DNA from: CALAED01 sp937891035
GTDB taxonomy: Bacteria; Actinomycetota; Actinomycetes; Streptosporangiales; Streptosporangiaceae
Length of the DNA: 35,086 nt
Reading direction: 5' to 3'
NCBI GenBank assembly: GCA_035642125.1
Contig: DASQSZ010000415.1
Location: forward strand, 1 to 35,086
The notes below the pieces were generated by a model, which ran no database searches, was not told the DNA's origin, and saw only the letters and a program-made list of their open reading frames with translations. The position numbers and the translations under genes are program-made. Positions 16,177 to 24,358 of this stretch are shown in pieces. Each line of letters opens with the position of its first letter. Position 1 is the stretch's first letter.

Positions 16177-18336
16177 TCACCCGTCGGGGTAACCGCCGGA
16201 GTTGGGCCGCGATCCCCGGTCGCGCCAGTGCGCCGGATCGACCGCATGGGCGATGCCGGTGGCCAGGTCGGCGAAATAGCCGGTCTGATAGACCGTCTGG
16301 TAGGCGCCGTCGCCAAGGGTGGCGCGGGACTGCCTCTCGCAGGCCTGGCGGGCGGCGACCAGACCGGGAACGCCGGCCTGCGGGCGGCCGATCGTGTCCC
16401 AGACCTGCTTGGCCAGCCCGAGCAGGTACGCGGCGTGCCGGCTGTGGCCGACCGCGAGGGTGGCCGGCGCGAGGATGTCGAGAGAGATGGCGATGCCGGC
16501 CCGGTCGTTCATCCGGTGTTTGACCTCGAGTGCCGCCCGGGCGTAGACCTGCGCGGCCCGGGGGAAGCCCAAGGCCAGCTCGGCCTGCGCCCGGAAGGCG
16601 TCGCCGTAGGAGCGTATCCAGCGCTCACCGTGCCGGTCGCAGGTACGGCGCATCTGTTCCAGCACGGCCACGGCCTCCTCGCATCGGCCGACGAGGATGT
16701 AAGTGACGCCGGCGACGATCCGGACCATGAAGTAGGTCAGGGTGGGCCCGTCCTCGGCCGTACGGTCGAGCAGGGACTTGCTCAACTCCATCGCCCCCCG
16801 CAGATCGCCGCGGATGACCTTGGTGGTCATGGTGAGGGCCAGCCCGGTCTCCGGCACGTGGGCCGTGCCGTGCCGTTCGCCCTCCCGCATGTATTCCTCC
16901 GCCAGCACGGCGGCGGCCTCGGCGTCGCCCTGAGTCAGCGCGACCAGACTCCGCGCCATCAGTGCCTTGGCGCGTGCCGGGCTGGGTTTGGTGGCCAGGG
17001 CCAGGGCCCGGTCCAGGTAGTGCTGCCCCTCCTTGGGGAATCCGCAGCCGTCCCAGACGAACCACAGCGCCCCGGCCATCTCCAACGCCGTCTGCCCATC
17101 GGCCTCGCTCAGGCTGAACTCCAGCGCGGCGCGCAGGTTGTCGTGCTCGGCGGCGATCCGGTCGTACCAGGCGTACTGGTCGGGCCCCAGCCAGGCGGCG
17201 TCTCCCTGGCGGGCCAGGTCGAGGTAACGGTCGCGGTGCCGGCGCCGCAGCTCGGCGTGCTCGCCGAGGTCGCGCAGCCAAGACAGGCCGTAGTCGCGGA
17301 CGGTGTCCAGCATCCGGTAGCGTTCCCCGCCGCCGGTGGGCAGCCAGATCAGGATCGATGCGTCGACCAGCGCGTTTAACAATGCCTGGAGCCGATCGGC
17401 GGGCAGCCGGCCATCGGCGCAGACCTGACGGGCGGTCTCGGCGTCGAAGGTGCCGGCGAACACCGACAGCCGCGCCCAGGCCAGCCGCTGGGGCTTGGTG
17501 CACAACTCGTGACTCCAGCCGACCGCGGTCCGCAACGCCCGATGGCGAGGCGGGTCGACGTGCCGTCCTCCGTCCCCGGCGGCGCCGCGGTCGGCCAGGT
17601 CGCCGAGATCGCCGAGTAGCGCGAACCGGTCTTCGAGCCGCTCGGCCAGCTTGTCCAGCGGCAGGTCGTGCAGGCGGGCGGCGGCCAGCTCGATCGCCAG
17701 CGGCAGGCCCTCTAGTCTGCGGCACACCCGCAGCACATCGTCCCGGTTGCCGGTGGTCACGGCGAAGCCGGGCACGACACGGGCGGCGCGGTCGGCCAGC
17801 AGCGCCACGGCGTCCTGCGGCCCGCCACCGGTTTCGTTGGGCACGGGCAGCGGCTCGACCGTCACCACCTGCTCGGCCAGCAGGCCGAGCGCACGGCGGC
17901 TGGTGGCCAGGATGTGCAGACCGGGCGCGACGGCCAGCAGCGCCTCGACGAGCAGTGCGCACGCGTCCACCAGGTGCTCGCACGTGTCGAGGACTAACAG
18001 CAGGTGACGGTCGGCGAGATAGTCGGCGAGCACGTCGACCATCGGGCGGTTGGTCTGGTCGGCCAGCGGCAGCGCCTCGGCGATGGTGTGGGCCAGGAGC
18101 GGACCTTGGTCCAGGGGCGACAGTTCCACCAGCCAGGCCCCGTCGGTGAACCGCTGGCGCAGGTCGGCGGCGGCCCGCACCGCCAGTCGGGTCTTGCCGA
18201 CCCCGCCGGACCCGGTCAGCGTCACCAGGCGCGATTCCGCGCACAGCCTCCGCACCCGTGCCAGTTCGCGCCTGCGCCCGACCATGCTCGTCGTCTCCTC
18301 GGGCAGGTTCCCCGCCTGCCGTCCGCCCGCAGTCAT
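16177..18336 (-). CDS. STAND/NB-ARC ATPase with TPR-like region, lacking a LuxR HTH
   Basis: The 719-residue protein begins with the typical NLPEETTSMVGR leader of actinobacterial AfsR/LuxR-like ATPases. Walker A GSGGVGKT is at 42-49, Walker B LLLVLD near 112-117, then a TSRRALGL sensor and a GLPLAIELAAARL motif of the NB-ARC/winged-helix part. Residues from about 370 form helical TPR-like repeats. Many relatives have a LuxR-type HTH at the C-terminus. This one ends after the TPR-like region (AVDPAHWRDRGSRPN), with no HTH in any frame I could follow downstream. It may signal through protein contacts rather than DNA binding. ATG 18336 has GGTGAG just upstream; a GTG at 18342 is the alternative. 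Confidence 0.88.
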   Translation of the reverse strand: MTAGGRQAGNLPEETTSMVGRRRELARVRRLCAESRLVTLTGSGGVGKTRLAVRAAADLRQRFTDGAWLVELSPLDQGPLLAHTIAEALPLADQTNRPMVDVLADYLADRHLLLVLDTCEHLVDACALLVEALLAVAPGLHILATSRRALGLLAEQVVTVEPLPVPNETGGGPQDAVALLADRAARVVPGFAVTTGNRDDVLRVCRRLEGLPLAIELAAARLHDLPLDKLAERLEDRFALLGDLGDLADRGAAGDGGRHVDPPRHRALRTAVGWSHELCTKPQRLAWARLSVFAGTFDAETARQVCADGRLPADRLQALLNALVDASILIWLPTGGGERYRMLDTVRDYGLSWLRDLGEHAELRRRHRDRYLDLARQGDAAWLGPDQYAWYDRIAAEHDNLRAALEFSLSEADGQTALEMAGALWFVWDGCGFPKEGQHYLDRALALATKPSPARAKALMARSLVALTQGDAEAAAVLAEEYMREGERHGTAHVPETGLALTMTTKVIRGDLRGAMELSKSLLDRTAEDGPTLTYFMVRIVAGVTYILVGRCEEAVAVLEQMRRTCDRHGERWIRSYGDAFRAQAELALGFPRAAQVYARAALEVKHRMNDRAGIAISLDILAPATLAVGHSRHAAYLLGLAKQVWDTIGRPQAGVPGLVAARQACERQSRATLGDGAYQTVYQTGYFADLATGIAHAVDPAHWRDRGSRPNSGGYPDG

Positions 18337-18426
18337 GATCACTCACCGGATCCATCTCATCGGCTGTGGTGACAGCAGCTTGCCCGACCCCTCTCTTCTT
18401 CGTCACTCATAGTGAGAAAGTGACTA

Positions 18427-18454
18427 CCGGGCGGGCGGCGGACGGCCCGCCCGG
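18427..18454 (-). terminator. Strong hairpin (distal) downstream of geosmin synthase
   Basis: A perfect 10-bp GC stem (18427-18436 with 18445-18454) encloses an 8-nt loop. It is the second of two strong hairpins between the terpene synthase stop and the start of the ATPase gene. It could also affect the leader of the ATPase transcript. Confidence 0.55.
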
Positions 18455-18470
18455 CGGCGACGCCCGAGCA

Positions 18471-18502
18471 CCTCGCTTCGCGGACGAGCCGGCGAAGCGA
18501 GG
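18471..18502 (-). terminator. Strong hairpin (proximal) downstream of geosmin synthase
   Basis: An 11-bp perfect stem (18471-18481 with 18492-18502) closes a 10-nt loop, about 105 bp past the geosmin synthase stop. Its stability and position make it the likely terminator of that gene. Confidence 0.6.
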
Positions 18503-18522
18503 GCCGGGCCTTTCGTACAGGC

Positions 18523-18605
18523 CCCACTCCCGTGGACTCGACTCCCTTGGGCTCGACCCGACTCCAGCGAACCCGACTCCCCTGGGCCCCACTCCTGTGG
18601 GCTCG
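18523..18605. repeat. Degenerate 15-bp tandem repeat array
   Basis: About five imperfect copies of a unit like ctcgactcccttggg stand between the geosmin synthase stop and the terminator hairpins; one copy is lengthened by about 5 bp. Several copies have short self-complementary ends (cccac...gtggg). No protein frame explains it. It would be transcribed as the 3' UTR of the synthase mRNA. Confidence 0.6.
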
Positions 18606-18607
18606 GG

Positions 18608-20935
18608 TCAGTGGCGGGGGGACGCCAACTGCGCGGCGATGCGCGCCGCCGATGTGCCGAGACCGGTGGGGACGAAGGGTGATTGCCCCGAGACCGCCGC
18701 CCGCAGACGCTGGAGCTCGGGCTCGGTATAGCGCACGCACCTGCGATGCCATTCGAGGATTCCCGACATCCAGTCCTTCAGGCGATCGGCGTACTGATGG
18801 AGCCGGTCGCGGGCGGCTTCGTCCAGGTCGAAGTCGGCGGCCAGCTTGGGCAGGTCGGTGGCGACGATGTACTCGAACTGCCGCATCCGGGTCTCCATCA
18901 ACGCGGCCACCACGTCGCTTGCCCGGAATCGGTCCACGCCGAGGAAGTTCTCCACGACCAGGACGAGGTTGTGCAGTTCGCCCTCGAACTCGATCTCCTT
19001 TTGGTAGGAGAACAGATCATTGGTGAACGTGGCATAGTCCTGCGCGGCGGTCTCCAGCTCGCGCATGATGCTGGTCCGGTAAAGCGCCGCCGGCAACACG
19101 TCCGCGTAGGCCAGCCGGGCCAGGCTCATCGTCATGTCCGAGCCGAACGTCCTGCGGCGCATCTCGATGTAGTCGATCGGGTCCGGCACCCGGCCCTGCG
19201 CCTGGTTGGCCAGCTCCCACAGCCAGCTGGCGGTCATATCCTGTACCGCCGTACGAAATCGGCGCCGGTCGGCGGGGGGCATCGAGGTCGCGGTGCGCCG
19301 CCAAAGATCCCGCAGACCACGCTCGAGCGCGTTCGCCGGCACCGGACCCCCCGGCCGCGCGTCCCCGGCCACGACCCCGGCCACGTCGCCGGCCGCGTTC
19401 GCGTCGCCCGCCGCCTCGCCGTCCACGTCCAGCGGCATGAACGCGTCCAACCGTTCGGTGCACAGCTTCGCGGCGGCCAGATCGCGCGTTGCGCCGAAGA
19501 TCACCGGATAGTAGTCGTCCCCGTACGTCCCCCAGGCCAGCCAGTCGCTGGACAGGTCGAGCTGCCCCTCGCTCGCGTCCGCGTGGATCATCGCGGCGCA
19601 GTGCGGCAGGTCGATGCCGATGAACCTGGGCTCGTCCCAGACCTCGCCCGCGTCCGTGTCGAACATGCCCATCCGCCGGGCCCAGTCGGGCGCGCGGCGG
19701 CGCGCGGCGGCCAGATGCGGGCTGACGCGAAAGGCGTACGGCATGTGGAGGTCGGGCACCGGCAGCGGTCCCACCGGCCGGAACGGGGTATGGGCGTGCT
19801 GCCTGGCCCGGTGCCGCATCCCCGTCCACACCGAGGTCAGCAGCCTGGCGGCGGAGGTGCCCAGGCCGGCCGGCCCGCCGAGCATGCTCGGCGGCGCGGC
19901 CGGCGCGCCGTCGTTCATGTAGCGGCTGGACCTGGTGTGCCATTCGTGGCCGCCCGCCTGCCAGTCCTGCAGCCCCTTGACGTAGGCGGCCAGGCCGTAT
20001 TGTTCGTGCGCTGACACCGCCTCGTCGGCGACCAGCGCGGGGACCTCGGTCAGCGCCGTGGTCTCGAACTGCTGCAGCCGGGAGGTCAGCAGGTCATTGA
20101 CGAGATCGGCGGCCTGCTGCGTCGAACAGCCGAGGAACTCCTCGAAGACCAGCACCGCGTTCGCGTTCTCGCCCTCCTCCTGAACCTCTCGCCGGTAGGA
20201 GAACAGGTCGTTGCGCAGGTGCACCCCGTCGGCGAACGTGTCCGCCAACACCTGCATCGCCCGGACCGCGGCGAGCCGGCCGGGGATCTCCGCGCCGACC
20301 GCGTACTCGACGAGGTTCGCCGACCACGGCGCCCCGCCGACCCGCCGGCGCATCTGCACATACTCGATGGGGTTGGCGATACGGCCCCGGTCGATGTTGT
20401 CCAGCTCCCACAGCGACTCGGCCATCAGGTTGCGGGTGCTGGTCATGAACCGGCGCCGCCAGTCGGGTGACATCGCCGGAGCGGTCCGCGCCCACAGATC
20501 GGCCAGGCCCCGTTCGGCCGCGTTGTCCGGGTCGGGCAGGTCGGGCGGACCGGACGCGTCGGTGTCGTCCCCGGCGTCGCCGACCGTCATGAAAAGCTCG
20601 AGCCGGTCGAGGTAGGCCTTCGCGCCGGGGCGGTCGCGGGTGTACTTGAAATGCTCGAGGAAATGGTCATCGAAGAAGAACACCCAGATGTACCAGTCGG
20701 TGATCAGATCCAGGGTGGGACCGTCACAGTCCGGATGGGTATAGGCGCACATCAGCGGGTAGTCCATGCCGGCCAGTGCCGCCTCGTCCCACACCACGCC
20801 ACCACCCGGCTTGGCCGCCTCCAGCATGCCCATCCGCCGCGCCCAGGCCGGACTGTGCACGCGGGCACGCTCCAGATGCGGATTGAGCCGGGCGGGGTAT
20901 GGCAGGTAGAAGTCAGGGAGTTCGAAAGGTCGCAT
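18608..20935 (-). CDS. geoA: Geosmin synthase (bifunctional germacradienol/geosmin synthase)
   Basis: The 775-residue protein is two fused class I terpene cyclase domains. The N-terminal one has the Mg2+-binding DDHFLE at 89-94 and the NSE-type NDLFSYRRE at 242-250; it converts farnesyl diphosphate to germacradienol. The C-terminal one has the diagnostic DDYYP at 473-477 and NDLFSYQKE at 639-647; it turns germacradienol into geosmin. Both motif pairs match the Streptomyces enzyme. It is about 50 residues longer than the usual 726, partly from an Ala/Gly/Asp-rich insertion near residues 500-540. It is monocistronic, with an AT-rich promoter region upstream and hairpins downstream. Confidence 0.96.
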   Translation of the reverse strand: MRPFELPDFYLPYPARLNPHLERARVHSPAWARRMGMLEAAKPGGGVVWDEAALAGMDYPLMCAYTHPDCDGPTLDLITDWYIWVFFFDDHFLEHFKYTRDRPGAKAYLDRLELFMTVGDAGDDTDASGPPDLPDPDNAAERGLADLWARTAPAMSPDWRRRFMTSTRNLMAESLWELDNIDRGRIANPIEYVQMRRRVGGAPWSANLVEYAVGAEIPGRLAAVRAMQVLADTFADGVHLRNDLFSYRREVQEEGENANAVLVFEEFLGCSTQQAADLVNDLLTSRLQQFETTALTEVPALVADEAVSAHEQYGLAAYVKGLQDWQAGGHEWHTRSSRYMNDGAPAAPPSMLGGPAGLGTSAARLLTSVWTGMRHRARQHAHTPFRPVGPLPVPDLHMPYAFRVSPHLAAARRRAPDWARRMGMFDTDAGEVWDEPRFIGIDLPHCAAMIHADASEGQLDLSSDWLAWGTYGDDYYPVIFGATRDLAAAKLCTERLDAFMPLDVDGEAAGDANAAGDVAGVVAGDARPGGPVPANALERGLRDLWRRTATSMPPADRRRFRTAVQDMTASWLWELANQAQGRVPDPIDYIEMRRRTFGSDMTMSLARLAYADVLPAALYRTSIMRELETAAQDYATFTNDLFSYQKEIEFEGELHNLVLVVENFLGVDRFRASDVVAALMETRMRQFEYIVATDLPKLAADFDLDEAARDRLHQYADRLKDWMSGILEWHRRCVRYTEPELQRLRAAVSGQSPFVPTGLGTSAARIAAQLASPRH

Positions 20936-20968
20936 GGACCAGTGCCTACCCGGTGCGCGGCGCCGAGC

Positions 20969-20998
20969 AATATACGGTTAAGGGAATAACAATGTAAC
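20969..20998 (-). promoter_or_regulatory. Candidate promoter of geosmin synthase
   Basis: On the minus strand a -10 TATATT (20969-20974) is 18 bp from a -35-like GTTACA (20993-20998), within an unusually AT-rich stretch (about 20965-21050). A start near 20962 would give a 5' leader of about 27 nt. The -35 matches only 4 of 6 consensus bases. Confidence 0.45.
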
Positions 20999-21056
20999 GC
21001 ACACTCCAGCCGATAACCCAATTGGCTTATTCACGCCCATTTTGGACATCGGCGGC

Positions 21057-22001
21057 TCACATGCCGGGGTAGTTGCCGGGCTCGACATCGCTCGTACGCG
21101 CTGTGCCGCCCGATACGGGCTGCAGGGAGATCTCCCATGTGCTCCAGCGGATCTCCGTGGCCGTACGGGTTGTCCGGAAAGCCATCTTTTCGTCAAATTG
21201 CTGGAACGCGCACTTGCGAGCGAACCGCCGGGCCTTGCGATCCCAGTCGACCCCACTGGTGAAGTAGACCTTATAGCTGCCGTCGCCAATGCCGCTCACC
21301 GTATATTTCTTGTCCTTCCGCACGTAGACGGAGGCAATCGGGCGGCTGCCCTTGGTGAGGGTGATGACGGCATCGGAGTCGCCGCCATTGTCGATGGTGA
21401 GCGTGCCCCGCCCGCCGCGCCGGCCGGACCGCACGAAGTGCCCGTTCGGCGGGCGCTGCGTCGTCAGCTTGGCCGCGCCCGGCAAGGCGAGGGCAAGCAG
21501 CTTGTCGTCCGGCACCTTCGCGGTCAGCGCCGCGGCGGCGGCGCGCAGCGCGCTCGTCGCTTCGGACTGCCCCAACCGGGCCCGAGCCGAGGACGCCGTG
21601 CAGATCTCCCGGCCGTCCACGTCCTCGCCCAGTGCCTTCAGTTCTTCGTCGAACTGGCGCAGCGCGCCGACCAGTTTCGCGTGCTCGGCGGCCATGGCGG
21701 GCGGCGGCGACTGCTGTCCCAACCGCACCGCGCCCTGGCCGGCCGCGCCTTCTAGCCTGGAGATACGCGCGGAAAGCTCGTTGATCGAACGGGCCCCACC
21801 GAATTCGGTCAAGGCCTTGTTGAGCGGGGCCGTGACGGCCGCCAGCGTCTCGCGATAGACCTCGGGCGAGACCGGCGCAGCCGTCCGCGTCGCCTTGGCA
21901 TCGCTCGCACCACCGATGTTTCCGCTATCGCAGGCGCCAAGCGCGAACACAACGGTCACGAGCGTAGCGACTTTAAGGATGCCCCCGTACCACCCATTCA
22001 T
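21057..22001 (-). CDS. Putative lipoprotein of unknown function
   Basis: The 314-residue protein has a lipoprotein signal peptide with hydrophobic core LVTVVFALGAC; the lipobox LGAC makes Cys24 the lipid site. Residues about 40-175 are predicted helical, possibly coiled coil (alternating Leu/Ala/Glu), with one Cys. A beta-rich domain follows (about 195-300), with GTLTIDNGGDSDAVITL, SVYVRKDKKYTVSGIGDG and YKVYFTSGVDWD. That domain resembles small extracellular beta domains of actinobacterial surface proteins, but I cannot name it. It would sit on the outer face of the membrane. No Shine-Dalgarno is obvious. Confidence 0.82.
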   Translation of the reverse strand: MNGWYGGILKVATLVTVVFALGACDSGNIGGASDAKATRTAAPVSPEVYRETLAAVTAPLNKALTEFGGARSINELSARISRLEGAAGQGAVRLGQQSPPPAMAAEHAKLVGALRQFDEELKALGEDVDGREICTASSARARLGQSEATSALRAAAAALTAKVPDDKLLALALPGAAKLTTQRPPNGHFVRSGRRGGRGTLTIDNGGDSDAVITLTKGSRPIASVYVRKDKKYTVSGIGDGSYKVYFTSGVDWDRKARRFARKCAFQQFDEKMAFRTTRTATEIRWSTWEISLQPVSGGTARTSDVEPGNYPGM

Positions 22002-22091
22002 TCATGAAGTGTCGAATGTGGACATTATGGCCGTCAAGCGCTTTCCGGTGGCCTGAAGCGGCCGATTTTGATGGAGCAGCCGGGAACAAAA

Positions 22092-22667
22092 TCAGCCGCG
22101 CCGTCCGGCGAGGTCCGCCGGATCGAACCGGATATCGTACGGCTCAGTCAACGCGAGCGGCTCCCCCGCCCGCGCCTCCGCGATCTGCACGTAACCCATC
22201 CCGCGCAACTTGAAAGCTGTCACCCGCGGTGCGCCCGTACCGTCGAGGTCGACCTCAAGATATAGCGGGATGCCGCCCTCGGCGTAACGCTGTGGCTTCC
22301 ACGTCCGATCGAATTTGGTGTTTCCGGGGCTCAAGATCTCGACCACTATATGCACGTCGGCGGCGCGCACGACGTTGACGTGGTCTAGCGACGATGACGT
22401 CGCAAGGACAACATCCGGAATGAGGAGTTCAACGCCGATGCGCAGGTTGACCTCTATAGAAGTCTCCAGGTGCACCGGCGCTCCCGCCTCCAGCAGGTTG
22501 GAAAGCCTTCTGGCTGCTCTTTGATGCCGAGGGGGAGGCACCGAGGACACCACCAATCGCTCGTCGACGAGCTCGAAGCGCATCCCGTTGTCGGGGAGCT
22601 CGAGCACCTCATCGATCGTCCATGGACCGGCGTGGTAGTACGCGGGCGTCGCGAGCGCCTCCGTCAT
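22092..22667 (-). CDS. Uma2 family protein (DUF820, PD-(D/E)XK nuclease fold)
   Basis: The 191-residue protein shows the Uma2 core: an N-terminal MRFELVDERLVVSS strand pair, LLIPDVVLA (catalytic Asp), IVVEILSPGNTKFDRTWK (catalytic Glu and downstream Lys) and YAEGGIPLYLEVD. The fold is that of restriction-type endonucleases. These genes are often present in many copies in actinomycetes and cyanobacteria, and their function is poorly known. ATG 22667 was chosen because a strong GGAGGTGAA precedes it; the frame is open to 22688. It stands alone, with no partner toxin, antitoxin or methylase beside it. Confidence 0.9.
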   Translation of the reverse strand: MTEALATPAYYHAGPWTIDEVLELPDNGMRFELVDERLVVSSVPPPRHQRAARRLSNLLEAGAPVHLETSIEVNLRIGVELLIPDVVLATSSSLDHVNVVRAADVHIVVEILSPGNTKFDRTWKPQRYAEGGIPLYLEVDLDGTGAPRVTAFKLRGMGYVQIAEARAGEPLALTEPYDIRFDPADLAGRRG

Positions 22668-22770
22668 GGGCCGTTCACCTCCGTGCACACATCCAGTCTC
22701 ACACGTATCGGGCGCTAACTCTACGCGCTCGCACCGTGACGGGACGTGGAAATGATCGATCAGGCGGAGG

Positions 22771-23574
22771 TCAGCGGACCTCGGTGATCTCTGGACCGCG
22801 TTGGAAGGGGTTGAAGTCCTGGCCGTCCGACTCCTCGTCGGCGTCCTCGCCGGTGCTCTCCTCGGCCCCGGCCGGCAGCGCCAGCTCCAGCAATTCGCGC
22901 GGTGGCATCGGCTGTTCGCCGCGCACCACGATCACGTTGCGGAAGACGTCTTCAAGTACCTGCCACTGCTCCTCTTCTTCGATCGCGGCGCCGCTCACCA
23001 CGCCGCGCAGGAACCAGCGCGGCCCGTCGACGCCGAGGAACCGCAGCGGCTGCCAGGCGAAGCCCTGCTCGCGTACCTCCTCGGGCACCTGGTCCATGAC
23101 CTCTTCGGGTATCTGGATCGGCACCATCGCGTGCAGTTCCGGGCCGAACGGCCCGGTGGCGTCCTGGGTCTGGCCGCCGGCCTGCTGGATCTCCCCGGCG
23201 GTCTCCCGGCGCACCTCGTCCCAGATGCCGGTGCGCTTGGGGGCCGCGAAGGCTTGCAGTTGCAGGCCGCTGTCCCCGTGCACAACGGTGACGGCCACCG
23301 GGCGCCCGCTCACCGGATTGCCCTCCTCGTCGACCTCGGTCGCCTCCAGGTTGACCTGGACCTCCAGACCGGGACCGATGGGCACCTGGATGGCACCGAA
23401 GTCGATGCGCTCCATGTCGGGCGCCGATTCCTCGGCGTCCCATGGCCCGCTCGCGGACCCGGCGCCGGCCACGTCCTCCGCGGCGGAATCGGTGGCGTCG
23501 AGTTCTGCTTCGCCGGTCACCTCAAGGTCGTCCACGAACTCCTCGTCGTCGCGACGACGGCGTCGAAACCCCAC
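22771..23574 (-). CDS. DUF3710 family protein (Rv2696c-like)
   Basis: The 267-residue protein starts with a basic tag (GFRRRRR) followed by an acidic, low-complexity region (8-52). The globular DUF3710 part follows (about 55-230), with RIDFGAIQVPIGPGLEVQV, LQLQAFAAPKRTGIWDEVR and PRWFLRGVVSGAA. It ends in a second acidic tail. The function is unknown. The GTG start directly abuts the TAA of dut (23575-23577), so it is co-transcribed with dut, as in mycobacteria. It is cytoplasmic, with no signal or membrane segment. Confidence 0.92.
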   Translation of the reverse strand: MGFRRRRRDDEEFVDDLEVTGEAELDATDSAAEDVAGAGSASGPWDAEESAPDMERIDFGAIQVPIGPGLEVQVNLEATEVDEEGNPVSGRPVAVTVVHGDSGLQLQAFAAPKRTGIWDEVRRETAGEIQQAGGQTQDATGPFGPELHAMVPIQIPEEVMDQVPEEVREQGFAWQPLRFLGVDGPRWFLRGVVSGAAIEEEEQWQVLEDVFRNVIVVRGEQPMPPRELLELALPAGAEESTGEDADEESDGQDFNPFQRGPEITEVR

Positions 23575-24048
23575 TTACGCTCCCCTTGTCTTCTGGTCGG
23601 TACTGCCCTGCACCGCGAAGCCGCCTGTCGAACCGAAGCCGTCGGTGCCGCGCGCGGCGCCGGGCAGCGCGGTGACTTCGTGGAAGACGGCCCGCTCGAC
23701 GCGCTGCACGACCATCTGCGCGATGCGATCGCCGCGCCGTAGCCGTACGGTGTCGCGCTTGTCGGTATTGAGCAGGGTCACTTTGATCTCACCGCGGTAG
23801 CCGGCGTCGACCGTCCCTGGTGCGTTGACGATTGTCACACCCAACCTAGCGCCCAAACCCGAGCGCGGATGAATGAAGGCCGCGTAGCCGCAAGGAAGCG
23901 CGATCGCCACCCCGGTCGGCACCACGGCGCGCTCCCCCGGCGGGAGCTCGACGTCTTCGGCGGCGACGAGGTCGGCCCCGGCGTCACCCGGGTGGGCGTA
24001 GGCGGGCAGCGGCAGGGCGGCATCGAGCCGCTGGATCAGCACGTCCAC
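23575..24048 (-). CDS. dut: Deoxyuridine 5'-triphosphate nucleotidohydrolase (dUTPase)
   Basis: The 157-residue trimeric-type dUTPase hydrolyses dUTP to dUMP and pyrophosphate, keeping uracil out of DNA and supplying thymidylate synthesis. All five family motifs are visible: GDAGADL (21-27), PRSGLG (61-66), the GTVDAGYRGEI motif with the catalytic-site Asp and Tyr (78-88), RRGDRIAQM (104-112) and RGTDGFGSTGG (133-143). GTG 24048 gives the usual N-terminus; GTG 24057 is three codons upstream and also possible. The frame stays open to 24318, but that extension has no family similarity. Confidence 0.95.
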   Translation of the reverse strand: MDVLIQRLDAALPLPAYAHPGDAGADLVAAEDVELPPGERAVVPTGVAIALPCGYAAFIHPRSGLGARLGVTIVNAPGTVDAGYRGEIKVTLLNTDKRDTVRLRRGDRIAQMVVQRVERAVFHEVTALPGAARGTDGFGSTGGFAVQGSTDQKTRGA

Positions 24049-24358
24049 TTCGCCCACGCGCGCACTCCGTTCGTCTGCTCGCCATCGTGTGAGGTCACGC
24101 CCGTAGGCGCACCCGACCGACCCTACCCATCGCTTCACCATCGCTTCGGCCGGCGCCGCGCGGCGCACGCAGCCACACGCGAACGGGAAGGTGTCACCGC
24201 GCGTGACCCTACCGGCTCCGCGCCGGTGCTCGGGCCATCGCCCCGCGCGCCCCGCCGCGCGAGGCGTCCGGTCGTACGGCAAAGCGTGACACTCCGGGCG
24301 ATCGCGGCGGACGGCCACGCGACTGGCCGCCGCGCCGGGCCGCCGAGGTCAGCCGAGG
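24049..24358. other. Intergenic region between dut and valS
   Basis: About 310 bp without a supported gene. The dut frame is open through most of it, but the translation is Arg/Ala-rich and unlike any dUTPase. A 10-bp unit, gccgaggtca, is repeated about 2.5 times at 24342-24366, running over the valS stop codon. The region must hold the dut-DUF3710 promoter, but I see no convincing -10/-35 pair. Confidence 0.4.

Noticed and set aside
18523..18605. CRISPR array
   Set aside because: The 15-bp units are directly adjacent and degenerate, there are no unique spacers, and no cas genes are present.
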